NCBI RefSeq assembly: GCF_022376445.1
Contig: NW_025955000.1
Location: 186,001 to 250,000 of the forward strand
Direction: 5' to 3'
DNA length: 64,000 nt
Source: Fomitopsis serialis
Taxonomy: Eukaryota > Basidiomycota > Agaricomycetes > Polyporales > Fomitopsidaceae
This document shows, piece after piece, positions 45,191-55,727 of the stretch; position 1 is the stretch's first letter, and each line of letters opens with the position of its first letter. Below the pieces are notes generated by a model, which saw only the letters and a program-made list of their open reading frames with translations, was not told the origin of the DNA and searched no databases. The translations under genes and the position numbers were made by a program.

Positions 45191-46019
45191 TTCTCGCAGT
45201 TCGTATGCTACCGGCACGCGGGCGCGCTGCGCCCGCAACCCAGGTGTTACGTACCCTCCGTAGAATCGCCGCCCTGCCATTGAACGTAGACGCCACCTGC
45301 AGCGCTAAGGATATGCTACCTGCCAGTGCTGGTCTCAGGCTTCTGGAGACTCCAAAGGATCAACGTTCAAGTAGCATTGGAGGATATCGACCGGGATGCG
45401 ATGTGACTGTCTACTTTCATCTTGGGTAGCCCAACATGCCACTTCTCGCGGGGAGGGTACGTACCGCCTGCCAGCGGGGTGCGGGCGCTGCGCGACCACG
45501 TATCACATCATAGCTGTATTCGAAGCGGCGTGTGTGTGATTTCGCTCTGCAGCCGGCGCTGTACGACCAGTATAGTCGCAACGGTCTCGGTCTGAGATGT
45601 AAGTGATCAGCGGGATGCAGTGAGCGGTCTATTGGGCGTCGGGCGTTCGTCTGGCGTTGTTCTTGGGCGATCCGCGCGCACTGCAGGTCGATCTTGGCTG
45701 CAAACTGGCGCTAAGTAGTTCGCCCTCCACACAGTGCTCCTCCTCGCGTCTTGGCCTCCGGCTTCCCTGTTGTTTCCCTTCGCGCTGGGAGCGCTGCACT
45801 GGCAGGAGGCACCCAGGCCGGGCCGTAACGGGCGCGCCCGCCACATGATTACGTCAGCACGTAGATACATACTTAGCGCCAGCCTGTACTTACATAAGTG
45901 CCGTAGCTTTTCGCCTTTCCATTGAACACCAGTAAGTTATTTGGGTCTATTCCGAGCCCATTCTCGCTCGTTCCGCCAGTTCCGCGCGACCGCAGCCACT
46001 ACGACCGCCCGAGCCGACC
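45191..46019. other. Intergenic, no supported gene
   Basis: Open frames lack motifs. No repeat recognised. Confidence 0.45.
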
Positions 46020-46150
46020 TTGCCCATCACACGGTCCCGCGTATTAAGCATGTGAAAGGACCGACGTCGCCAGTGCTCTCATTCTCCAGCTTACTTCTTC
46101 TTCTCGATCTCAACTCCACAACCACTAGGTACTGGCTGGTGACTCAGTAA
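46020..46150 (+). repeat. Orphan leader/promoter fragment of the repeat family
   Basis: The stretch around 46087-46145 resembles the leader of gene A at about 27870-27930: both have a C/T-rich start, then 'ctc', 'ccaca', 'tactggct' and 'gtga' in the same order. No coding sequence follows. It lies in plus orientation just outside segment B, so it marks a lost or incomplete fourth copy. Confidence 0.55.
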
Positions 46151-46404
46151 CGAGTTGAAGCTACTAGTACGTCTGCGTCTCTCAGTGCCATGGTACCGAG
46201 GGAGTGGCACAGGGAGTGTATTGGCTACTGTCAGTCCGATTGCAGCAAGATCTCGGCACCGTTCGCTAGCAGATCGAACGGAAACCCTGCCAGAATCGAC
46301 GGACAGATTTGCTCAGGGACTGCGTGATTACAGGCACCTTCACCATCTTGTGAACCCACTCCAAGTCAGTCGAATGTTTGCCTTACCGTTGCATGTTATA
46401 AACG

Positions 46405-48450
46405 GTGTGCGCCCGACCAAGAGCGCGAGCAGTGAAAGAATATCAGAGTGAAGCAACACACCTTATGAGCTACCTTCACGTGTCTGTCAAAGGAGTCAGC
46501 TTATTACATTCTCAGTGAGAACGCGAATCACGAAGGACGACCACACCTGACGCCGACTCCTCGCAAACAGGATGTCCTAGACCGAACCACTCAAACGCAT
46601 CGCTCAAGCACACAAGGCAAAGTCGCCGGAACTCCTCGTATCTCATTAATCCACGTCGGGTGTACAACTAGAAAGTACCATGCAATTCCTCCCCACCCCT
46701 CCATCCAGCCGTTCATCAGAAGTCGAGCTCACGCGGGCGGCGCGGACCGTTACTCGAGCCCCCCGAAGACCTGTGCTTGGACTCACGGTTCGGTACGTGC
46801 GGGTTGTGCTGGCGGTACTTCGGGGGAGGGTTCGGGTCCTTCGCCGAGTACGCTGGCTTCTTGCCGTTGATGGGGTCGTTCTTGTGGTAGCGGGGTGGGT
46901 CTTCGCGCGCCATCACCTCCTCGACGTCGCGCGCCCACATGTCCTCCAACTCCTCGCGCGCCCAGAGATCGTCGACCTCCGCGAGCTCACGCGGGCGGCG
47001 CGGACCGTTACTCGAGCCCCCCGAAGGCCTGTGCTTGGACTCACGGTCCGGCACGTGCGGATTGTGCTGGCGGTACTTCGGGGGAGGGTTCGGGTCCTTC
47101 GCCGAATACGCTGGCTTCCTGCCGTTGATGGAGTCGTGCTTGCGGTAGGGAGGCGGGTCTTCGCGTGCCATCACCTCCTCGACATCGCGCGCCCAGAGAT
47201 CGTCGACCTCCGCGAGCTCACGCGGGCGGCGCGGACCATTACTCGAGCCCCCCGAAGACCTGTGCTTGACTCACGGTTCGGCACGTGCGGGTTGTGCTGG
47301 CGGTACTTCGGGGGAGGGTTCGGGTCCTTCGCCGAGTACGCTGGCTTCTTGCCGTTGATGGGGTCGTTCTTGTGGTAGCGGGGCGGGTCTTCACGCGCGC
47401 CGAGCACGTCCGTGACGGCACGAGCGAGGAGAGAAGTCGCCTCGTCGAAGTCGGACCGGGCGAGCAGGTCGGCGACCTCGGCGTCGTAGGCGCGAGCCTC
47501 GAGACCGTCGGTCCTGCGGAGGTAAGTCAGCGCCGTTGCGCCCAAGTACAGATGGAAACGACATACGCGTCAGAGGCGACTGGCATAGCGAACGCAGCGG
47601 GCGCCACAGCGGCGACAGCGCAAAGCAGGGAAATAGCGGCTCCGAAACGCATGGTGAATGAAAATTATCTGCAGTGATGCACGGGCTGGATCGTGAAGAA
47701 TGAGAGAGCGAGAGTCGTGAAAATAAAACAAGCAAAGCTGTAGAGACAACGGTCAGTCAACAATTCACAGTGAAGGGAGTATACACGGAATACTCACTAG
47801 CCAGTACTTGCTTGTGGAGGTGAGCCCGAGAAGGTGAAGTGAGCTGGGGATTGAGAGCGGCGAGAGGTCCCTTTTATGTGGGGGCCCAGCGTCTCTTGCC
47901 GGCCATCCAGCGCTGTGCGAAGGGTAGGCCAAGCGGAGGCCGAGGAGGAGCCGAGCAGCGTGAGGACAAACATGCGGGGAGCGACAACAGGCGACAGCGC
48001 GGCCGTGTCGAGCTGACGCATCACCGCCGCATCAGAGCCCCTCTCCATGACATTATCGTGATAAATGCACTGACCAGAGCGAGAATGGGGCGCAGTTGCA
48101 TCCTGTAATAGTGCGTCTGCTCAACGTTTTGTAGAACTTGCATCTGGAGAACCGTGCTTGGTCTATTGTCCTCTACCCTTGCTCTACGCACCTGAGGTGC
48201 AGGAATGACTTGGATTTAGCAAAGCCGTGCAAGGCCGCCGCCTCGCACGAACAGAGGGCATGGTGCTGGTACTGACTCGCGAATGGAGAGCCAAGTCCAG
48301 GCCAAGTCCGACGTATCGGACTTCGGGTAGATAGGCTTTGCAGTCCATCCTCCATTCGGCACAGCCATTGATTTTGACAGATCGGCGCATTAATCACGTC
48401 GACGCGATCAGAAGCGGTGCGCCGATCGGTTTTGCCTGGCACCCACTCCA
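46405..48450 (-). repeat. Inverted duplication, arm B
   Basis: Reverse-complement counterpart of 27190-29340. It includes the gene copy B, its leader with the conserved block around the TATA-like box (47871-47877), and about 0.6 kb of upstream flank up to the shared 'gatcggcgcaccgcttctgatcgc' motif (in parts) near 48410. Confidence 0.85.
46716..47652 (-). pseudogene. Secreted three-repeat protein gene, copy B, frameshifted
   Basis: Same structure as copy A: exon 1 47567-47652 (86 nt), a 53-nt intron 47514-47566, exon 2 to a TGA at 46716. Signal peptide and leader are identical in kind, and all three cores and both linkers are present. One base is missing near 47268, inside the first core (GTGAGTCAAG against GTGAGTCCAAG in A), so the frame ends at 47171 in an unrelated tail. 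The rest of cores 2 and 3 stays perfectly open in the original frame. Some third-position differences in its first core match core 3, which points to exchange between repeats. A sequencing error cannot be excluded. Confidence 0.85.
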
Positions 48451-48918
48451 GTTTCAACTTATGCGCGCTGCGAGAACGGTAGTACGCGTCGCAGCGTCCT
48501 TACTGTCGTGCAGTCAACATGCAGTTGGTGGCCTCTAGAGATCACATGCACGTTGAAGGAGACGCATACATGTCGACAATGCGCCTCAGCAGCTGGATCT
48601 CAGGCTGCGGCAAGAAGATGACAGAGAGAAAGAGATACCAACAGAGCATTTACATGTAAGTATGTATATCACCGCAGCCGTTGCTCAACGCACGCGTCCC
48701 AAAGTCGGTGGAGAAGTCTATTCCGGGTCGCTGCACGCCTTTGCCCGGTATTGCTAGTAGCGTCACCCGACCCCTGCTACGCCTCTGTGGGCTCCCACTA
48801 TCCCAAGCTCTCCGCATGATGACGGACGGCAGTAGCGCTATCGCGTAGTCCCACACAAGTAGACCATGGTGCCAGTGGTCAACATCAATGTGGTGGAGAA
48901 CCGCCGTCGCATCTCGGT
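48451..48918. other. Interval between copy B and the CFEM pseudogene
   Basis: No gene recognised. Corresponds to the interval between CFEM-3 and gene A in the forward cassette. Confidence 0.45.
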
Positions 48919-49527
48919 CTACAACACTAGATCCGCGCCAGCCGCAACACCGACCAAGCCGAACAATTCGCCCTCCGTGAACTCGGCCCTGCTGCCCGCG
49001 CTCGAGCTTGTCGTAGTCGAACCCGACGACCCAAAAGCCGACCCGAAGGCTGACCTGGCTGGATGTCGACGCGTGCGAGTTCGTCGACCCGGAAGCGGTG
49101 ACAGAGCTGGAGCTCGAAGTGGTGATAGACGAAACAGCGAAGGAGATGCTCACGAGTACGGAAGACGCGCTCAAGATGGTGGAGGAGGCCGCGGAGCTGG
49201 TGGAGGAACAGACGGCGGAGCTCGCGCTCACTGCACAGGGCAGAACGGGAGAGCATTGTCTGCGGTGGTGCAGTTCGCGGTGAGACACGTCAGGGCAGAG
49301 GCCTGGAAGGCGGTGGAGGAGCAAATGCAGGTGAGATCCGCGCTGTGCGCGCCGTCTGGTCAGCCAGAACTTCGTGAGCAAGCGCGATAGGGAAGACACG
49401 TACTAGCTAGAGCACCCTGCGGAAGTCGCGGCGGTCTGAACACAGGACATAATGCATGGGTCGATGCCGGCGGCGAACGAGCTCTGTGCGGCGGCAGCAC
49501 CGACGACTCGAAGCACAAAGAACTCAT
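48919..49527 (-). pseudogene. CFEM pseudogene, inverted copy of CFEM-3
   Basis: On the minus strand the sequence follows CFEM-3 closely: the signal-peptide end 'VGAAAAQSS', 'GIDPCIMSCVQTAATSAGCSS', the splice site after TA|GTACGTG, exon 2 with 'CLTANCTTAD', then the Ser-rich stalk and a final 'GVAAGADLVL'. The defects are a shortened, frameshifted start, deletion of the end of exon 2 together with most of intron 2, and indels in the stalk. It lies upstream of copy B exactly as CFEM-3 lies upstream of copy A. Confidence 0.85.
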
Positions 49528-49792
49528 AGAAGATCTTCGTCGTAGTAAGTCTATGCAGCGTATTCAGCCGTTAGGAGGAGGCGTGCGTGTCTGACCAGTG
49601 AGGAGAGAAAACGAGGGGGACACAATGTGCGTTTTGTCAGAAGTCAAGGCGTTCGGCGTCGTGCTTGCTGTATTGCATCTGCCACTGTCTGTCAGTGTGG
49701 CTGTCGTTCTGAGCCTGATCTGTAGAGAAGATCGAGCAGCGCTCAGCCGCCAAATTCCCATACGTGCGACTATGTGAATATCACTGCAGTCT
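49528..49792. other. Short intergenic spacer
   Basis: Nothing recognised between the CFEM pseudogene and repeat R1 copy 2. Confidence 0.45.
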
Positions 49793-50450
49793 TGTGGAGG
49801 CGGGAGCGACCGGGCGCTTAACTGCGACACTAGGTATGAGGAGGCTGTGAGCTGTTTGCGAAGTAGACTTCTTACCTTTCTGTCCTGTAGTTGCGTCGAG
49901 CACATTTAAGGGTTTGGGCCTTCATGGGCCTCTAACGAGAACGATGCCTCGGGCTCGTCACTCTAGAAGCTGGCTACTGAAGGTATGAGAATGATGCGGT
50001 GACTCAGCTTCATCCATTTCGTACCTATGTCGCTCATGGGCGCAACGGATCCTCGCCTCAAATGACCCATCATATCAGGTCCTAATGAGCCAAGTAGAGG
50101 TCTCTGCAAACAAAGTAATCAGCGACACAACGACGGAGCAGCAGTTGTTCGGAATTTCACAAAATGTAGACAATCGGGCATGACTGGATCGCGGATGCGT
50201 CAGGAAATTAAGCTGCAGAAGATAATGCAAAAAAATCGTCGGCCCTTGCTGTTTCATGTTCGGAGTCGATGCAATGCATGTCGGGATCCTTCTCAAGTTT
50301 CTCGTTGGCCTCTTCACGTTGTGCGCCACAAAGGCTGCCATCGTGGGAACATCATTATCGGCTCCGCAGCCGATTGGGTGGCATGGCATGCACAGGTACG
50401 CGCCTGTGGCCCGGTAACCTCAGGCTGTAACTAGTCTGAACTTCAGCTAC
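49793..50450. repeat. Direct repeat R1, copy 2
   Basis: Second copy of the 640-bp repeat found at 42270-42910, in the same orientation, diverged by substitutions and small indels. Non-coding as far as can be seen. Confidence 0.78.
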
Positions 50451-51555
50451 GATGAGTTCTCTTTGCCATCGGCAGACGAGTCTAGCTAAACAGAGGGGGG
50501 TGAGCATCAAAAACATGACACCGTGCTCACTGCGACAGCAGTTGCGTACCTTTCAGCACCGAGGCAAGTCGCTCATGGCGTAGTACGTCGATGGACCGAC
50601 TTCAACAGACTGAGTAACAGGCTAACCCAAGGCTAACCCTCCTTCATCCAGTCGGGCCTCGCGGCCGGTGTGCGCTAGGCTAGTCACTTCAGACGGGTTC
50701 GTTCGACGCGTTTTGACTGGCAATGTATCATCGACTGATGGCAGCAGCCTGACTACATAGTAGATTGACACCTTGTGGCGTTGATCCCGAACACGCCCAC
50801 GTGACCGTAATGTTTCAGCGTCGACGGTAAGTTAGTATGTACGCCGGGCATCAGACCGTAGATCGCATTCTTCCTTTGATGGCTATATTGTCTGTGGGCG
50901 CAACTTGGCGACAACGCTCCGTGGTCTTCGCTGTGCCTCGCCGGTATCCTCACGTCCAGTCGCCGTATCGGCCAGAAGCGAACTACAGCCTACAGAGCGT
51001 CCGCTAGCAGCTCGCACGCATACCGAGGATATTCTAAGCATATGGGTGATGTGCGGAGCGACGAACGTTGAGTCGTCGAGTTCAGTGCGTGCTTATTCAG
51101 CCACCGAGGACGGGTCGCCATATGCACGATCCCGCACCCGCGACATACCCGCGACAGCGGCAAGATCTGCACAGCACCGCTGCGCGAGGACAGCGGCTGT
51201 CGCTGCTACCACGTCTCATCCCGGAAATTGCGGTCGATGACAGAAACAACCTCTTTAGCCTAATTCTATGATATTACGGAGTGATGCTGTGTTGTGCCAT
51301 GCAGCGCGTCAGCAACACGTCAGAAGCACACTATAAAGGTCGCTCGTACTGACCATTGCACCTCAGCTCGGCCCCAGCACCGTCATGAGCTTACCGATTC
51401 GAAGACTGGTGAGTCGCCAACGCGTGATCTTCCCCAATCGCCATTCAAGCTAACCACTTTGCCAGTCTCGACTATGGCCAAAGGCTATGGCCCATGATCT
51501 ACGGGGCAAGCCTGAGTCAACGTTATAACAACGACCTCTGGCAGTCTTCCGTCAA
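50451..51555. other. Intergenic, no supported gene
   Basis: Open frames lack motifs. No RNA gene recognised. Confidence 0.45.
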
Positions 51556-52213
51556 CCGTACATCCAATGCAGATAATCACAACACCTGGGTTCCAGAGGC
51601 ATCGCAGCGATACGCAAGGTACGTCCACGGTCCTCGCCCGATCCTTTAGCTCGTTCTCATAGTCTTGTCTTCGTACGTTGCAGACTTGCGCTCCTGCAGA
51701 GGAATGGGACCCTGTCACGAGTCCGACGCGCAGTGAACCCAACCTCATCCTCTCCCACCTTCCACCTATACACCGAACACCCGTCTCCCACTCCCTCTTA
51801 GCCATAATCGCGGAGTAGGAGGACCCACCATCTATTTCGCCGACCCTCGACCTCAGTACAGGCCGCAGGACGACAGTAGTCCCCGTACATCCAATGCAGA
51901 TAATTACACCACCTAGGGTCCGCGAGGTTCCGCCGCGGGGGTTCTCAGCAGGAGAGCTCGCCCGACGCCAGAGTACGTCTACGGTCCTCGCTCGATCCAC
52001 TCGCCCGTTCTCACGTCTTGGCTTCGTGCGTTGCAGACTTGCGCTGCATGGGCCTTGTCACGAGCCTTGGCTCATGTCCCGGCTTCACGCGCAGTAAACC
52101 CGGCCCTCACCCCCACCCTCCCTCTCCACCCCGCCACCCACCGCGGAGTAGGAAGAACCACCATCTAGTCCGCCGACCTTCGACCTCAGTACAGGCTGCG
52201 GGACCACGCTGGT
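51556..52213. repeat. Tandem repeat, two units of about 327 bp
   Basis: Unit 1 (51556-51882) and unit 2 (51883-52213) both start 'ccgtacatccaatgcagata', share 'ttgcagacttgcgct' and 'gcggagtagga', and end near 'cgacctcagtacaggc'. They differ by substitutions and small indels. No convincing gene spans the array. Confidence 0.8.
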
Positions 52214-52828
52214 CCACGCGACAGCTTAGGAACGGGTACCTACTGAATTAATTGAATAATCATCAGCGATTCATTCCGTTTCTGTTGACTGCTCACGGTC
52301 GAAGCTGGTAGAACCCGCAATGTAAAACCCCATTGAGTTCCGGGCCTGCTTCATGGGTGTCACTGACTCGGAGGCTGTAAGCTGTAGGCTCCCATACTGA
52401 GTTGTCCGAAGCAGCTGGATCGCTGCACCACGTCGGGTGTTTTAGTCACCCACGAATTCCCGGACCAGGGAAGTGTGGTGTTGCTTGTACCAGCGAGAGG
52501 GCTGCCTCTTCTTCTAGTCAAGCTTGGATGACCGCACGAGGACAGCAGTCTCATTATCTTGACCCTTGTCAGGTTATCTGCGGGTCACGCCGTTGGTGAA
52601 AGTAAGCGTAGATGCGGTCGTGCACTCGTCATCCAGCCAAGCATAGCCACCCTGAACGTCCCCGAACGTCGTTCTGGCTCTGGAAGATATGCCACCAAGA
52701 AGGAAGCGAATCACATTACCGGTATGCAGTTCCTACACCCACATACAAGTGCTCGTCCTTCCACTAGTCCTACACTCGTCCAACGTTCCGTTCCAGGTCC
52801 GATCTTCTGCTTCGCCCAGTACTCCGCT
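52214..52828. other. Intergenic downstream of the decarboxylase
   Basis: 3' flank of the minus-strand decarboxylase gene. No gene recognised. Confidence 0.5.
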
Positions 52829-54374
52829 CTACAGGTTCGCCTTCCCGACCGACCATCCAACCTAAGCACACCCGCAATCCGGTCAGCACACGTCCCTGAT
52901 CGCCCCAACCCCGTAAACATGCCCACGCACCTTCACATACGTCTCCACCGGCTCCGCCGCGCCCGAGTTCTTCACGAGGTCCTCGTCAAACGCGACGAGC
53001 CCCGCAGGGAAGAGACACACGACCGTGCTCCCGCCGTACGCGAAGAAGCCGAGCTCGTCCCCGCGCGCGACCGTACTGCCCTTCTGCGCGCCGCCCGTCC
53101 ACTTGATCGAGCCGACCTGTGGCCAGTGACCGCGTGAGTTCACCTGGATTAGGGGAAAGGAAGAGGGGGACGCACGAGCATGGCACCGATGGCGACGAAC
53201 GCGACCTGCTTACCGGACGCGGTGTGCGTGAGATAGAGCACGGAGCGCTTGTTCGCGGTAAAGACGTCGAATCCGGGCTCGTTCACCGCCTGCGGGTTCA
53301 CTGCGCACTCGTCAGCATCGTCTATTCAGCGCCCCGGGAGGGGAGGGAAAAGAGGGCGACGCACCAGTGTAGTATTGGCCGGGGATATCAGTGGTCTCGC
53401 CGACGGTGCCGTCGAGCGGGCTGTGGAAGCGGTGGTAATCCGCGGGGGCGAGCCGGAAGCACGCGACACCGGCGCCCTCGAACGCGCGCGCCTGCTCCGA
53501 GTCGTCCGGGACGCCGAGGAGGTGCGGGATCGTGAACTCGTTGCCCTTGATCCTGCGCGCGGCGTTGCGGGTCAGCATGAAGTCTGGAGAGAGCCTGAGG
53601 GCGCGGATCGACGTACCAGAGCTTTGTCGCGAGGTCGACGGAGGGGTAGACGACGAGCCTGCAGTCGGCCGCGCTGCAGATTGCGCCGGGGACGTCAGCG
53701 TTCTGGACGGGGCGCGCGCCGGGCTTGATGTGGCGGTAGAAGAAGTCGTTCATGGTGCGGTACTTGGTCGGGTCGGGCTCGAGGAGCTCGTCGAGCGCGA
53801 TGGTGTAGGTTTCGATGAAGGAGGGGATGTTCTTGACGGACTCGGGCGAGTCGTAGATGCGGCCTTGCTGTTGATGCGAGTGAGTGGAGTCTGCAGAACA
53901 GTGAGGGGAGGATGCGTACCCGGACGGAGAGCTCTTCGAGGATGGACTCAATGTCCTTGTTGTGCAGGATCTTGCGCTGCTCTCCGCCGTAAAACAACAA
54001 ATGCATACCAAGCCTACATCCTTGTTTCAGTGCGTAAAGCGTGTCAGCAGGGCCGAGACGGACCTCGGGTAGATGGGCATGCTCTCCCAGAATCGCTGCC
54101 CCGTCTGGCGATCGTACACGTAGTTCCCTACATGATACTCAGTGGCGAGCTTCTCGAGCCCGGGGATGAGCTTGTGAACGAAGGGGAGCTGGGCGAGCTT
54201 GTGCATGGGCGCGTGGATGCCATGGCGGACGTCGGTGTGCTTCGCGGACTGGTCGACGAGCTTGCTGAGGGACTCTGCGACGACGGAGGGGTCCTGGGTG
54301 TGGGCAGGGAGGTTGGTGGCAGTGATGGCCTGCTTGGGCTTCATGTCTGCTTCGTGGAGGGGGAGCGACGCCAT
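52829..54374 (-). CDS. PSD: Phosphatidylserine decarboxylase (395 aa)
   Basis: Seven exons: 54064-54374, 53920-54013, 53617-53867, 53365-53552, 53176-53300, 52931-53116 and 52829-52861. The introns are 50-69 nt. The product is 395 residues. Family marks are 'MNDFFYRHIKPGARP', 'DCRLVVYPS', 'DYHRFHSP' (257-264) and the self-cleavage motif YGGST (S353 becomes the pyruvoyl group of the alpha chain). The enzyme converts phosphatidylserine to phosphatidylethanolamine. There is no obvious mitochondrial presequence or membrane helix at the N-terminus, so it belongs to the soluble, shorter type common in basidiomycetes rather than Psd1. Start at 54374 gives MASLPLHEADMKP. Confidence 0.93.
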
Positions 54375-55727
54375 GGGTTGCGGATAAGCGGCAGGCGGTG
54401 CGATGGGATGTCTGTATCACGCTGAGGGTATAAATAGGCCAGCGCGTGCCTTTGAGGTCATGGGACCCTAACCCCAGCTTATGACCAGGTACGAACCCTC
54501 CATGGCACCTCTCCATCCGCTGCCAGCCTCTCCATCGCTCTCCCCTGTCTCTGTCTCCGCAGCAAGCCACGACTCACATGGGAACATTGCCATGTGAAAC
54601 GGGATCCAAACGGAATGAGCTGCAGACAGGACAGACAGCTTCTAGTATGCGTCGAGATCGATACACCATGACGCACCAAGGCACGAAGACTCAATGAAAC
54701 TCGCGTCAGATTCAAAAGACGCACGCCAGTCAGGCATAACCCGTGTCAGAGCCTGAGGTAAAGCGTGCGCGGCAGCGAATCACACACCAACTACCGCCTT
54801 GCGCAGGTCGGTCGAAGAGTCGTGGATGGACGAGAGGCTTGAAGGGAGAGAGGACAGTGGAGAGTTGGGGTTCTGCGGCAGAGTAACGAGGTCGACACTT
54901 ACTTAGCAGCGAGCGAGCGACTGTTGTGACTCGGTGACACAGCGTTCACCCGATTCTCTAAAGGCACGCAGACGACGCGGCGTCGATTTGAGGGCGTGAA
55001 CTTGAGCCCGCGTAGAGTGGAGGCCCGAGCGATGTGCGCGAGGAGAGGACGAACGAGAGCGTCGAGAGAGGGGGGCTCGATAGAGATTTGGGCGACACGG
55101 CCCAGTATAAGTACACAGACGATATTCTGGAACAGCGAGAATCGAACATATTGACAGAAGGAAAGATAGAAGAGCGGCGACGTTCGAAAACGAACAGTGA
55201 CGTCGTCGAATGGAGGTGGAGGTGGACGAGAAGCGTGACGATCGAGACGTGAGGTGATAGTTGAAAAGAGAGCCAGGCTTGACAGAGAAGGAAGGCATGT
55301 TAATACCCGAAAAGGAATGTATCGTAAATAGCACCATTCGCGAGCTGCCAACCGAGTCGTGCCGAGAGTATGTATGGTCGAAGGGGACTCAAGGGACGGC
55401 CGTCATCCGGACGAGCGCTCAAGCTCAACGCCTCAACGCTTCGCTGGACTCTCGTACGACCAAATCCACTACTTCAAGATTTCCTTAGATCTCATCGTCG
55501 TCACAATCGCACATCAGAGTCTTTCAATCCAGAAACAATATTCAACAAGTTCAAAACGTACATTTCGACCGACGCACGCCACTAGTCCTACACGTACCAA
55601 CACAAGAAGAAACATGTCCATCGCTCACTGGTACGTCAAGCCGCTGATACTCTGCCAAAGCCTGCGCACACCGACACCACCACATCAGCCACTGACCGCA
55701 TCACACATCAAGAAACGAAATAAACAC
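54375..55727. other. Intergenic, no supported gene
   Basis: Upstream of the decarboxylase and downstream of the carboxylesterase (both minus). Open frames near 54899-55351 are Ser/Arg-rich translations without splice partners or motifs. Confidence 0.5.

Noticed and set aside
46405..48450. Arm B as a pure assembly duplicate of arm A
   Set aside because: Flanks and introns differ by many substitutions and indels, and the neighbouring CFEM copy is clearly decayed, so it is a real second locus, although the single missing base could still be an error.
53553..53616. A 33-nt intron in the decarboxylase ending at the first available AG after the donor at 53616
   Set aside because: That acceptor is too short and leaves the wrong frame. 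The acceptor at 53553 gives a 64-nt intron and restores the conserved WIKGNEFT sequence.
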